DNA of 64,000 nucleotides from Anaeramoeba flamelloides (Eukaryota > Metamonada > Anaeramoebidae), in assembly GCA_027625915.1 (NCBI GenBank), contig JANTQA010000029.1, forward strand, positions 7,688,001 through 7,752,000. Direction: 5' to 3'. The notes under the pieces are model-generated. The model was given only the letters and a program-made list of their open reading frames with translations, was not told the DNA's origin and ran no database searches. The first letter of the stretch is position 1. Each line of letters starts with the position of its first letter. Position numbers and translations under genes: made by a program. Below are positions 49,101 through 61,979 of the stretch, piece by piece.

Positions 49101-51908
49101 AATTTATTAAAGAAATCATTTGAATATTTTGATCCTCAAAATAAATTATTAATAATATTTAAATTTTTTTTGTTTTTTTTACAAAATAATTATAAAAAGG
49201 CGAATAATATAATAAAAAATTTCAAAGAAATTAAAAATGAAAAAAAAAAATTGTTCTATCGATCATTAATTAAAAAATTTTTAAAGCAATTAAATAATAA
49301 TTCACAAAAATTCAAATTTTTACAAATATTAAACCAATTGGATTTGGTTGATGATTTTTCGAAAAAAATCAATATTTTTTTAAATTCCAATTACTTATTT
49401 AAAAAGCCAAAAGAGTTGATAAATATTTTATTAAAAAAAAAGAAATTTGATGATATTTTATTTATTTGTAAAGAATTCAATATAAATTATGATCAAATTG
49501 TCTTATTTAAAGTCTTTGATTTTCTTAACAAATTTAATAATATTGATAATAAAAATGATGACGATAGTAAGAATAAAAATGATGGTGATAATAAGAATAA
49601 AAATGATGATATTAGTAATAATGAAAAGAAAGAAAGCAAAAATCTATTAAAATTTGAAAAAGATCGAATAATTATTTGGAATCATTGCAATAAGATTTTT
49701 TTGAAGAATGAAATTCAAAATAAAATATTAATTGGACAATTTTATTTATTTCAAAGAGAAAAATTTTCCAAAATAATCAAAATTAATGAGCAAATTAAAT
49801 TATTAAAATTAGCCAAATTTTGGTTTAAAAAAAATAATTTGATGAATTTAAACAACTTGATAAATGATTTAAAAGCTAGAATAATAATACTGAAAGCTAT
49901 TTTAGATTTAAATACAATTAATAAAATACCAGATTGGTTAAATAATAGCATGCCAACATGTTCTAATTTATTTAAAAAAATTTGCAATAATTATAATAAT
50001 ATGAATTTTAATAAAAAAGGAAATCAAAATGAAGAAGAAGAACAAGAAGAAAAAAAAGAACAAGAACAAGAAGAAGAACAAGAGAAAGAAGAAGAAATTA
50101 AAACTATTATTAATGTATTAAATTTAAATCAAAAAAAAATTACAATAAAATATTTTAATCAAATAAAAAATTATACAAAATTTAAATTGATTTTAGGTTA
50201 CTTATTGAAAAAAGGATTAATAAAAAAAGTCAGTTTCATATGTTCTTTTTTAAACTACCAATTCAATGATTTGGCCATAATTAATACTTGTTTACAATTA
50301 ATTAATAATAATGATGATGATAATAATAACGAAATTATTAAAAATTTACATCAAAAATTAAAATTCAAAAAAATTTCAAAAAAATTAAAAAAGATCAAGT
50401 TTGTAAACAAAATTGATTTTATTGGAAAATTAATTAATTTAATTAAATATGGTACATTTTATTCTAAAAAGATTTTTGTTAATTATTTAATTTCAAGCAA
50501 AAATAAAACAAAGTATTTAGACTTTAATTTGCATAACCCAACAAGCATAATTAAAAAATTAATATTGGATTACGAAAAAAATTATCAATTGATTAGGGAT
50601 TTTATTAAATATAACCAATTAAAATCTTCAATGGTTGCAAAGATACTTGTTAATGAATATTTTGTTTCAATAAAAAACCATTTCCAATTGGAATCCAATT
50701 CCAATTCCAATTCCAATTCCAATTCTAATTCTAATTCGGGCATTTCTAAGAACAATAACCATAATAGCCATATAAAATTGACGTGGAATGTGAATCAATT
50801 TTCAAAATTTATTAATTTGGCCAATGATCAAAAAACATTTGGTATCGAATTATTAAAAATAATAAAAAAAAATTTCAATAAAATTGAGTATGACATTGAA
50901 GTAGAATTGTTAATTAAAACTTATTTATGTTTCACAATTTCTGGTTATTTTATTGGCCATAAAAGGGTTTTGGATATCATTAAAAATAGAGTCAAGATTT
51001 ATATTAAGCATGAAAAGTTTTATTTATTAGCTTGGATTTTGAAAGGCATTGGCGAATTTCAAGAACTGGAATATTTATTCGATATTCTAAATAATTACGA
51101 TCAATTTGAAGTCATACTAAGCAAAAGCATTGACAAGGATACACAGTCGTCACTAAAAGTTGCCCTATCAAATTATTTAAAAAAAAATACTAAATTTGAT
51201 TCTGATAAACTATTAATGGTTTATTTAAGATTTTCAATGTTTAAAGAAATCGGTAATTTATATGAAACAAACGCATTGAATTTGTTAAATAATCTAAATT
51301 ATTTTAATTCCACTTCAAATAGTGGCAGTGGTAGTAATAATAGTAATTTGGATAATAATGTGAACAAAAGTGAATTAAATAAACAATTGCTAATAATAGC
51401 GCAATTATTTATTGATTCCGCAGATGCTTATTCGAAAGACAATTGCCCCAACTTGGTTAAAAAATCCATTTTTAATGCAAACTTATTTTTTTTACAAATT
51501 AGATTAATACACAAATTTAAATTAATAAATTTGGAGAAAAATGATATTATTGATTTATTGTTAAATAATTTTTTTACTTTTACAGATGTAGAAGTGTTAA
51601 TTAATAGTTACCAAATCGATAACGTTGATACTTGGGCAAAAATTATTTATCATCAAGTAATGTTACACTCTAATAAACAGTTTTTAAATGATTTTGTTTT
51701 ATATTTGAATTTCGGCTCAAACTTAATTCAAATTATTATACAATTATTTGAAGAAGATAAAAATAAATTAAAAAGAAAAAACCAAATGATTGATATTTTA
51801 AGCTATATCGAAAATAGAAAAACCCAATATATTTTGGCTAAAAAACTGGGGTTGAAAAAATTACAAAAACAATTAGAATTATATGTTCTTGGGATCACTA
51901 AAATTTAA
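43998..51908 (+). CDS. Spatacsin (SPG11) homologue, interrupted reading frame as read
   Basis: Open from ATG 43998 to TAA 48689, then 48688-48852 in the next frame, then from 48843 to 51908 in the original frame; together about 2,640 residues (human spatacsin 2,443). The last 300 residues match the Spatacsin C-terminal domain: LLAWILKGIGEFQELEYLFD, ADAYSKDNCPNLVKKS, LFFLQIRL and VDTWAKIIYHQVML correspond to conserved blocks of the family. The N-terminal 400 residues look beta-rich (propeller-like in the family), the rest alpha-solenoid. Spatacsin with spastizin binds AP-5 at late endosomes and lysosomes and helps lysosome reformation. Long Asn, Asn-Asp and Asn-Glu runs are inserted at about residues 158-200, 515-550, 710-755 and elsewhere. 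Odd: one base too many in the T6 at 48682-48687 and one too few in the T5 at 48849-48853 relative to a continuous frame. No intron explains the gap. Confidence 0.85.
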
Positions 51909-53494
51909 ATTATTATTATTTCAGAAAAACTTTTTCTTTCTTTCTTTTTCTTTTTTTTTTTTTCATAATTTTTGATTTCTATTTTAATTCGAAATAAATA
52001 TTAATTTGAAACAGCAACCCTTTATTTGAAATATAATTTTATTTATTTATTTATTTATTTATTGTGAGAAAGGAGTAATCAAAGAAAATTTACTAAATAA
52101 AAAAGAGAAGAAGAAAAATAATTAAAATATTAAAGTAAAAAAATATTATATCATTTACATGACCAAATTCAAAATTATCCACTTCCTGAAATAGGAGGGG
52201 TAAAATACCGATAGAATGATCATCAGTAATAAATAAGGATTCCACAAACTGTGATTAATAAATTGGTATTCCACTGTCGTTAGGTTTTTTTTAATTTAAA
52301 ATAATGGAGTAAAATCTTTGATTTTGACAAATATTTTTGAATTAAAAAAAACCTAGACACTACCTCCGAAGAGTGGGGAACTATGTACCCGAATTTGTAT
52401 TTTTTTTAACTATTTTAGGAATTTTTTATTTTCAATTTTTTCTTTATAATTTTTTTCCATTTTACCTTAAGTTTTCTAACCATAAGAGCTACGAAAAATT
52501 CTCTACCAGAACAATAATTTTAGTAATTTTTATTTGTAAGGTTTAGAAAAGTTTTTGAGTATTTTTGCTAAGGATAACATTAAATATATTTTTTTATTTA
52601 TTTTTTTTTGATTAGTTCGAGTTTAATATGTAACTGAAAAACAAAAAAAAAATAAACATAAAGTTTAATTATTTTATAATAACTGATAACGCATACAAAT
52701 CAAAGTTCAATTATATTAGTAAATAGTTTATACAATATATCCTCAATAAATTCGTTTTTTTTTTTAAATTTTGCAATTATCAATTAATTGAGTTTTCCAT
52801 TTAAATGTGACAATTTCATGGATATTGTTTGCAAAATACTTTTTTTTTGGTTTTAAATATCTTTAGGTGAAAAATTAAATTATTTGCAAAAGAATTGATA
52901 TTGAAAAGAAATAATTACATTATCTTGTTTGCCAGACTTTTACAGATAAATACTTTCTTATTCCTGATAAAAAAAAAAAAATAATAAAATAAATGCAGAT
53001 GCGTTTGATTATGTGAGAAATCGGATGACCAAATACTCAAGAAAATTAAAAATTTAAAATAATTTATTCTTCTATTGACACTGGATTCCCCTTGTCAAAA
53101 ATGCCTATCCCCAGATCTCACAATTTTTGTCTCAAATTTAAACTATGTTACATAAATTTCTTCTTATTTTAACTAGACAGTGATTTAAATAAAAATTAAT
53201 ATATCTAAATTCCAAAGATAAACAAATAAAATTTTCACAATGATTTTTTTGAAATTTTTACCATCAACATTATTTAAAAAAAAAATTTCCGCATTTCGAA
53301 GAATGGTAGATTTTCTTTGAATATTAATTTTGTTTTTGATTTTATATTTTTCAAAATTAAAATTGGTAACTTTATCAAGTAAAAAAGTTTTATTTAATTA
53401 ATTTAAATCTAAGGAATGGAATGATTTTAGTATTTTTATGAGTTTTTAATTTTATTTAATATTGCTTGAATTGAAGTTATTAAAAAAACATTTA
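51909..53494. other. Spatacsin 3' flank and spacer
   Basis: AT-rich, no gene. A short inverted repeat, GTTAGGTTTTTTTTAATTT against AATTAAAAAAAACCTA, spans 52280-52360 and may be a small foldback element. Confidence 0.4.
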
Positions 53495-54185
53495 GGGTTG
53501 AGTCATTATAGTGAAAAATAATTTTCTTAAATGAATTAAAAAAATTTGTAATTTTAAGGAGTGCTTAAAACCAATCAAAAACTAACCAACAAGAGTGTAA
53601 TATGATCGATCTTACAATAACAAAAATCAAAAAAGAGGACATTTTTAGAAAAAAAGTACAAGAAATCGACACTTGATTTTTAATTCGAATTGTTGGAATT
53701 TATCATTTTGAAAACAACTATTTTGATTTCAAAGTGTTACTCTTTTTTTACTTTATGAGATCTCGAAGATTTTTTTTTTCATTTTGTTCCTTCCTCGAAT
53801 GAGTTATTTTTTCTCCAGAATGTTACTAAATCCTTACTTTGTCAAAATAGATGATTACAATATAAACACTTATTAGATTAAATAGAATTAAATAGATTAT
53901 ATATTTTTAGAAAAAAATTTGTTTTAATACAAGAAATTTAACCCTTTGGAAATTTCAAAAAATAATCAAGTTAATTTTTTTTTTAAATTTATATGATTAA
54001 AAATTGAGAATTCTTTAACTATTTTTTTCTCAATTCGATTTTTTTACCAATGGGGATACTCTGGAATTTTTTTTATTAGTTATATGAATTTTGTCAATCA
54101 AAAGAAGGGCAATTCCATAATACTCTTTTTTGGTTTCAAGTCAATACTTGAGTATGGGGTAAATCCACAATATATGTCGGGATCC
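53495..54185 (+). mobile_element. TTAA-flanked non-autonomous DNA transposon, copy B
   Basis: 691 bp, from GGGTTGAGTCATTATAGTGA to TATGTCGGGATCC, followed by TTAA (54186-54189); the left flank is TTTA. It is collinear with copy A over its whole length, including GAGGACATTTTTAGAAAAAA and GAGTATGGGGTAAATCCACA, but more diverged, and its internal palindrome is degraded. No conserved frame. Confidence 0.65.
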
Positions 54186-54564
54186 TTAAAACTATTATTT
54201 TAAATTTGACCTCAAGAAATGATTCTCACTTTTTTCTTTATACTTTATTTATAAAATTTTGTCGAATAAAAAAACAGAAAATGACCAAATTCTAACTTTT
54301 TTACAAATTATTATAATTATCATAAAATTGAATAAAATATTTGATAGTTATTATGACTCAATCAATATCTTTATTTTTGAATTATTCTAATAAAAAAAAA
54401 TTCAAAAAAAAACCATAAAAAACCACAAAAAAAAGTTAACAAAAATGAAATTGGTGATTTTTTCCCAAATTCAAAAAAAAATACTATACCATAACTGCTT
54501 TGTCTAAGGAATTAACTTTATTTCAGTTAAAGGGGATTATCCTGAAAAAACTCTTTTTTATTCT
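54186..54564. other. AT-rich spacer
   Basis: Nothing recognised. Confidence 0.4.
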
Positions 54565-55050
54565 TGAACTTTGAAGATTAAATAAGAAATAAGTAGAATA
54601 ATACACATGATGTTCAAGTAGATATCTACTCGAAGTAAAACGAATAAATCAATAGATTTACTCAAAAATTGAAAAAGCACAAATTCTGAGGAGACTATTT
54701 CAAAAAACAACTATATTTATTTTGATCTTCTTATTGAAAGACCAAATAAAATTACAATTGAAATCAAAATCATTTCTCTCCAATCATGTTCACTGTTTCA
54801 ATAAGAATAGAATAACAAGTTTTTAACATGTAAATATCGATTTTGCAATTAAAAAAAAAAAAATTTGTAACTGAATTAAATGTTAAAAAAAAATCAAAAA
54901 AAAAATCTAAAGCAAAAAAGTAAAAAAATGATTTCAATTTTGAAATTTATAAAAATAAATTTCTTCTTCTATTACCTTTTCAAAACTCTTTAAACACATG
55001 CAATTCATTCACTATATTACAACTAGTTTCCTTTGACAGGAAAATGGTTT
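54565..55050. repeat. Dispersed repeat family H, copy 2
   Basis: Counterpart of 38930-39405, same orientation, with the same landmark order and an extra AGTAGATATCTACTCGAAGT segment. The right limit is taken at the shared TTTGAC.GGAAAATG block near 55035. Confidence 0.6.
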
Positions 55051-55434
55051 ATTTTGACTTTTTCTAATAATTAAAAATATGGAGAAAAGAGAAAGAACAA
55101 AATAAAATATTATCCAATCAAATATATTTTAAATATTTTATTGTTGGCTTGATGACAATTAATCCAATATGGTGTGCTCAGGGGTATATTTATTTGAAGC
55201 TTAGAGATACAAAATAATTCAAAAATTAATTGCTTATATAATCTCGAATATTTCAAGTTAATTCACTTTTATTAAAAAGTAAAATTAAAAAACTCTGTTT
55301 TTTCGAAAACACTATTCAATATAATATTTTTCGTATTGCTAAATCTTTTATAAATAGAAAAGAAAAGGAAAGGAAAGATATAAATATTTTTACAAAAAAT
55401 CAAAAAATGAAAAAGTTCAAAAAAAATTATTTAT

Positions 55435-58400
55435 TTAAAATTTTCGAAATCTTTTTCTTTTTCTTTTTCTTTGAATTGATCTTAATTCGTTTTCATATTT
55501 TTGTGTTACTTTCTTGTATTTTTTTATTTTTTTTTTGTTTTCCTTTTCTTCTTTAATTATTTGATATATTCTTTCTTTTAATCCAAGTTTTACATTTTCA
55601 GTTTTTTTTGTCATATATTTTAATTCTTGAATTAATGATCTTAATTTTTTCGAAATTTGATCATTTCCTTCGATGTTCATTAATAATAAATTATTCCATT
55701 TTAAAGATTTTTGTTGATTTGTATTTGACGTTTCTTTTCTCTCGATAGCCTTAAGTCTATTGTTATCTCTCTTCTCGCCATTCTGATTCTCATTCCCCTT
55801 CTTCTTCTCTTTGTTAATATTTTCTCCTTGTTGTGGTTCCTTTTCTATTTGCATTATATTTTGATTTTCATTATTTCCATTTTCTTCAATCACCTCTTCT
55901 TCAGAATTTCCCTCCTCCTCAATTATTTGGGTGTTTTTTTCTTTTAAATTTTTGTCTTTGTCATTCTCTTTATCTTTTCCAATATATTTCTTTTCCTTTT
56001 CCGTTGACTTTTGAACGATTTCTTGATCATTACCCACTCTCAACTTTTTTTTAATTATATTATTATTTTCACATGAATTTTGTTGTTTTTTAATCTCATC
56101 ATCTTCCTTATTCTTTCTTTTTTCTTCCAGAATATTATCTTTCAGATTAATATTTTCGTTGATTTTTTTTGGTTCGATAATAGGTGTTTTTGAATTGTTT
56201 TTGATACTTTTCTTTTCTTCAAACTTTTGTTCTTCATCAATAATTTTGATATTTTCTTGTTTTATTTCTTTTCTTTCGAATGGGAAATTTGTTGGATTGT
56301 CTTTTGTTTTTTCATTTATCAAGTTTGTCTGAGTGTTGGTAATGATTTCGTTTTGTTGCATTTTAATTTCTTTATTTTCGTTTTTTTCATTGATAATATT
56401 TGATTTTTGCTTTTTTGGTGGAGAACGATTTAATTTTATTTGGTTGATTTGATCATTATTAAAAAAATCAATTGGTACTAAATGATGCGAAAGATCAATA
56501 CACTTTTAATTTTTTAAAATTAATGTGTAATACAATAAATAAAGTTAAAAGATGTATATAGATATTTTAGTAAATAAAAGATTTAGCGAATAGTTATTCA
56601 AAATATTACGAGGAAAAAAAATATTGCTCGACTGATAAGAATAAACAAAAAAATTCTATAATAGATAAAGATAATTGTGTATTTTTATTTTTTTCCAAAT
56701 TTTCCCTGGCTGAATGTTTTTTTATATTGAGAAGAAGAGTTACAAAAGAAAAAGACCAAGTGACTACTTGTTAATACGGAGATACTACACTAAGTTAGTT
56801 AGAATAACTTGTAAAATAAAAAAACGAAAAAGCAAAGCCTAAAAAATATCACAAAAGGTTAAAAAAAAACAAGATCAAAAAGAAAAAAAATGAAATGATA
56901 ACAATTAAACAACGATCCCATGCAAATGAACATTCATGATCAACTACCAAAATTAAATTAAATTAACCAAAATTATAGTGGATGTGATTTTGGATGTTCT
57001 TAATTAAAGATAGAATTGTTTTTTTTTTTATTTTTTACCAATTACTTCTTATAAAAACCTTTTTTAAATCTTTTTTTTTTTTCCTTTTTTCAATTTTTAT
57101 TTTTACTTTTTCAATCGAAAAAAATTTGGATATAGTCTTTCTCATGAATAATCGTGAAATTTATGATTTTACGCTTAAATTTTTGAAAGGAAATTTATGC
57201 ATTAAAAGTAAATCTAGAGTGTAATTTACACTTCTTCAATAATTAAAATAATAAATAATAATTGTATATTTTTTTCAATAAACAATAAAAATTGAAGTTA
57301 AAATAAAAATGATAATTTAGAATATTTGTATACATTTCAATGTTGAATCGAAACTCTATCCCGACGATTTTTGTTGACTTTTTTTTAAAAAGTGGGATCT
57401 TTTTGTAATATAATTTACAAATTAATATTTAAACTATTTCCCTCTTTTTTTTCAAAAAAAAGAATAATAATATTAGTTGTTTATAATTTGTTTAATAACT
57501 TTACAAATTGAATAAATAAAAAAATATAAAAAAAAATGTTTAGCATTTTTTAAAAATATCACCCTAATAAAAAAATAATTTTAAAGCAATCATATATAAT
57601 CTTTAAAACAAACTCTTGTTTATATTTTGATTTTTTTTTAAAAAAAATAAAAATGAACGTTTTTATAACATGTTATAATTTTTATTATTTTGAAATAATT
57701 TTTTTACTTTCAATAATCTTGTAAAAAAAACATAATTAAAAATATTTAATTCTATTTTATTGAAAAAATGTTTTTAATGGCTCTAGTCATTTACTGTGGG
57801 TTTGCTCCATACTCAAGTGGTTACTTGAAACCAAAAAAAGGGTATTGTTAAATCGCTCTTCTTTTGAGTGAAAAAAAATCAAACAACTAAAAAAAAATTT
57901 GAAGAATCTTCATTGGTAAAAAATTCGGCTGATGATAATTTTTGTAGATTTTTGTAGATTCTCGACATTTGAAGATTTTTTCAGGGCGGTAGTTGTACTA
58001 GGGAAACACCTGACATCGGTTCGATTCCCACCAATTATATTTATTTTTTGAGAAAATTAATGGAAAATTAAAAATAATATACATTTGCTTCGTAAATATC
58101 AGCCATTTTAAACCAAGACTAAAAATAGGTCATAATAAATGAAGTGCCTCGCTTCGCTCAAACAATATCTATCCTTTTCAACGGATTGTGAAAAAAAAAT
58201 TGTCTACAAATGTCGAGAATCTACAAATATCTACATTTTTCCAATTTTCCCAAAAATTCAATTAAAAAAAAAAGTTTCAAAGAGTTCTCAATTCCCAAAA
58301 AATCAATTTTAAGTAAGAAAAAAATTCTTTTTTCTTGTGATAAATTCCCAGAGTTAAAATTTTATCAATGTAAAACAAATTTGTTTTCTTTAAGTACACA

Positions 58401-61400
58401 ATAAATTTAATTCGATTGAATCTAATTTGTGATTATATTGTAACTATCTATTTTTGATAAAGTAAGGATTTTGTAATATTCTTGAGATAAAAATACTCAT
58501 TTGAATATATAAAAAAATGGAAAAAAATCTTTGAGATCTCAAAAAGTGCCAAAGAGTGACACTTCAAAACTAACACAGTTGTTTTCAAAATTATATATTC
58601 TAACCATTCAAATCGGAAACTGAGTTTCGATCTTTGGCGCTTTTTTCTAAAAATGTACTCTTTTTTGATTGTTGGTTTTTGGAGATCGATTGTACATCGT
58701 TTGTTGGTTAGTTTTTAATTGGGATTAGGTCCTCATAAAAATTACAGAAATTTTTTTCTTTCCATTTCAGAAAATTATTTTTCACCGTAATGACTTGACC
58801 CTTAATGAAGGTTTAACAATTTAAAAAGGTTTTTTACCATTGATTTTTAAAGGTGAAACCTTTTTAACAAGATGTCTTATATTTTATATTCTAAAATTGT
58901 TTTTTAATACCCTTAATTTGATAATGCACATTAAATAACATGTTGTATCTTATATAACACTAATAAAATATGTTAAAAAAAAATTTATAACGCCTTTTAT
59001 AACACAAAAAAAAAAGTTATAAAATTTGTTCATTTTTTTATAAAATGTTATAGATGTTGTTATTAATATTTTAATGGATTTCTTTTATAAATTATAACAT
59101 TTTCAAAATTTATAATACCTATATATACATACTTATCACACAAAAATAATTTTTTTATAAGGAGCACTATAAATTTTTTTTATTTGAAAAAGTGGTAATA
59201 AAATTAAAAAATCAATTTCTTGATTCCACTTAGCTATCAAGAACTAAATTGATTCTTTTTCCATCAAACCAACTTATTTTCAAGAATTTTCCAAGAGAGG
59301 TATTCCAAATATAATTTTTTTTTTTGAAACATTACTATTATTTGTTCCCAGCATTTCAAGAAATATCTTTATTAATTTTACACTTGTTGTTTTTTTCGAA
59401 TTTTTATGAATTCTTTTTATCCTTATATTTTGAATTTTACAGTTGGGGAAAAAAAGTTCAACACGGCTTTTTAATAGAGGATATTAATAGAATCACAGAA
59501 ATAACAGAAACCTGAAAATGGAAAAGTAAGATCAATTAATAAAAGAAAAAATAAATGATTAAACACAAAATAGAGGATTCAACACAATAATGGGTTTTGT
59601 AAGACCTTCCTTTTAGTAAAGGATTTTTCTTTGATTGATCTATTCTTAAAAATTTTGTTGAAAAAAATTGTCTATTTTTGAGATCTTCAAAACCACTCTA
59701 TCAAGATTTCATTAAATAAAGAAGAACCAAATTGTTTTTGTTCATTCGATTGAAAAAAATATAATAGATTATTCATTCAAGTTTATTGATTCCTTCTTAT
59801 AACTGATTTTACTTTTCATTTTCAGGTTTCTGTGATTCTATTAATATCCTCTAATTAAAAATCGTGTTGAACTTTTTCCCCTGTGTTACTTGTTTTCCTT
59901 TTTTCATTCCCCCCCAAATGGTTAGATTCCTTTTTTCTTTTCTTTTCAATTCTTTTCTTTTATTTTTAAAAAATTGTCTTACTTTATAAAACATTTTATT
60001 ATTTGAGTATAATTTCTGAAGACATTTGTAGATTTCTTCAGGTCGGTAATTTGACTTCTATGGTAGCACATGGCACAGGTTTGATTTCGACCAATCCCAT
60101 TTATTTTTTTGGGAAAATTAATGCAAAATTAAAAATAGTATATATTTACTTTTCAAATATCATCCATTTTAGATCATGTTTAAAAACGAATCCATAACAA
60201 ATGTAGTGTCTAGTTTCGCTCAATCAAAATTTGTCCTTTTGATGCTTTTCGTGAAAAAAAAAATTTGTCTGCAAATGCCGAGATTCTATAAATGTGTACT
60301 TTTTACGAAAATTCCCTTTTTATTCCTCATAAAAGTTTTATGATCTTCTTAAACCCAAATATTATAGTTTAATATTACTGAGTTTAACAATCTTTCTTGA
60401 TATTAAAAACAAAATCTGAAAATAAAATTTCTTGAAAGGTTTGTAGATCTGAATTATTTTGAAATTAAAATAATCAAAAAAAAAATAAAGTAAAAAGAAA
60501 AACAAAAATAAAAAAAAACCTTACCATTGTATCAATTAATTTAAGATCGGATTTTTCAAATTTTTGGAAATAAGGTTCGATTAAATCCCAAACATTTTCT
60601 GGGCGGTATTTTTTTTCGATCCAATCGCTATCTGAATCTGAATCGTCAACCCATATTATTTGTTTCTTATCAATTTTTTTTTTAGAAGTTGTATGTTGCG
60701 ATCGGTTATTAAATCTTTTTCTTTTACCGTGTGGGGTTTGTAAACCATTTGGAGACATTGGAATTGAGTTTGGGTTGTTTGGATCATTTAATTTCATATT
60801 TTTTTTGGTAAACACGATATCCAAGGAATTTCTTCGTTGAAGAGAAGAAGGTATAATTTGAAGAGAAGGCAAGTTGTGTGGTTGGTGCATTATTGGTAAA
60901 GTTGCTTTTCTAAATGGATTTTTTTTCAATGTTTCATAATTCTTTAATCTATAATTATGAAATTTTTGGATCTGTTCTTTATTTTTAATAATGGAATTAT
61001 TTTTGAGCTGTTGTGAAATAAAAGTTTGGTTTTTGCTTTTGGATTTGGATTTTTTTCTTGTCTTCTTCTTGACCCTAAATTCATTTTTTTTATTGGTAAC
61101 ACCCTTTTTCCAGACATACCCATGGATACAATCAATTTCCATTTTCACGGTTTGTGGTCCATTTAAATCTGTGCTGTTTACTATTTTTTTTATTTTTGTA
61201 GAGTTTAAATCATTTGAAAGAGGCGTATAAATCAATTGATGACCCCCAAGATTTAATTGTGATTGGAGTGCAATATTTTTTGGAATTTTTAAATTATCTA
61301 AGACTTGGAATTTTTCTTGTGCAACACTTTCTTGATTATTGCTTTTGTTTTGATTGTTGTTGTATGGAAATGGATTGTTTGGTTGGCATTTTTTTTTTTG

Positions 61401-61979
61401 ATTTATTGCTTGCTTTGTTTCATGTTTTTTGGGTTTGGTTGAATTATTTTGTTTGTTCACATCAGTTGCAAGTGCTAATTGATTGCCATTGGTATTGTAA
61501 TCTTCGAAGTTTTTTAATTTGATTTTGTTCTTTTTTTTTTTTTTTTTTTTTTGATACTGCTTTTTCTTTTTTTCTTTTTTTGAAACAGAATTGGATCTTG
61601 AAGTTCTAAGTTTTTTTGTTTCATCAGACTCAATACCATAAAGGTGTAGAAATTTTAATTTTCTTTCAGAGGAAGCTAATTTGATTTTTTGAGAAGATTC
61701 AAATAATTGATCGCTTTGTTCAGAACAATTCCTTAACACAGAATAAAAATCTTGCTGTTCTTGGAATAATAAAGACAGTTTCTCAATTACATTATTTTTT
61801 TGAACGGGCTTTGTTCGGGATCTTGTTTGAATAAGCTTCGATCGTGTTCTTCTTTTTGGATAATTGTTTTTTTTTTTTTGAAATTTATTAAAAATAGTTA
61901 AATTTGGTATTTTTGTTGTCTTGAGATTGGTAGTCTTAATTTGATCAATTTCTTGTGAAAAAGAAACTTTGTTGTTCAT
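55435..61979 (-). CDS. Large basic, mostly disordered protein of unknown function, two exons
   Basis: Exons 61979-60525 and 56502-55435, intron 4,022 bp with GTAAGG donor and AAAAG acceptor in phase 0; 840 residues. Exon 1: Lys/Arg-rich start (PKRRTRSKLIQTRSRTKP), a 15-residue Lys run, then an ordered patch at the end (WIEKKYRPENVWDLIEPYFQ) that continues across the intron as TM|CIDLSHHLVPIDFF. The acidic DDSDSDSD before it and PHGKRKRF, a likely nuclear localisation signal, suggest a nuclear protein. Exon 2: charged Glu/Lys/Asn-rich, ending in a predicted helix (KLRSLIQELKYMTKKTENVK) and a coiled coil with a basic tip (RKRKRKRFRKF). No family recognised; a chromatin or transcription adaptor is only a guess. 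The phase match and the contiguous ordered patch are the reasons for joining the exons. Confidence 0.65.
56691..56935 (+). repeat. Dispersed repeat family F, copy 3
   Basis: Closest to the copy at 9373: shares TATTGAGAAGAAGAG, TACAAAAGAAAAAGACCA, GAGATACT, AAAGCAAAG and AACAATTAAACAACGA. In the intron of the basic-protein gene. Confidence 0.5.
57778..58801 (-). mobile_element. TTAA-flanked transposon, copy C, split by another element
   Basis: 1,024 bp. The left end GGCTCTAGTCATTTACTGTG and right end CACCGTAATGACTTGACCC are an imperfect inverted pair, with TTAA at 57774-57777 and 58802-58805. The extra length over copies A and B is largely the family E insertion at 57951-58227. The internal palindrome (AAAGTGCCAAAGAGTGACAC against ATCTTTGGCGCTTTTT) is kept. 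In the intron of the basic-protein gene. Confidence 0.7.
57951..58227 (+). mobile_element. Short TIR element with tRNA-like box, family E, copy 1
   Basis: 277 bp with perfect 21 bp inverted ends (TTTGTAGATTCTCGACATTT plus G at left, the exact complement at right). Near the left end, GGTTCGATTCC at 58019-58029 fits the RNA polymerase III B box exactly, and CAGGGCGGTAGTTG upstream is a weak A-box candidate. It is inserted in the TTAA element of 57778-58801, so it is the younger of the two. Confidence 0.8.
58806..59437. repeat. Intronic stretch with TTATAACA motifs
   Basis: Between 58915 and 59115 TTATAACA or its reverse TGTTATAA recurs about ten times in loose spacing; a related palindrome, TTATAACATGTTATAA, is at about 57662. 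No coding content; function unknown. Confidence 0.35.
59440..59885. mobile_element. Long-inverted-repeat element
   Basis: Arms of about 80-90 bp: left 59440-59530 and right 59806-59885. Shared core AAAAAGTTCAACACG, then GAGGATATTAATAGAATCAC, then CAGAAACCTGAAAATG. The left end CAGTTGGGG follows TA; the right end is CCCCTGTG. The loop is about 275 bp. Looks like a foldback MITE; transcribed as part of the intron it would form a strong hairpin. Confidence 0.7.
60015..60292 (+). mobile_element. Short TIR element, family E, copy 2
   Basis: About 278 bp, collinear with 57951-58227: CAGGTCGGTAATTTGACTTC, a B box decayed to GGTTTGATTTC, AAATATCATCCATTTTAGA, then GTGAAAAAAAAAATTTGTCT and the end CAAATGCCGAGATTCTATAA. 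The left end is damaged. Older than copy 1. Confidence 0.6.
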
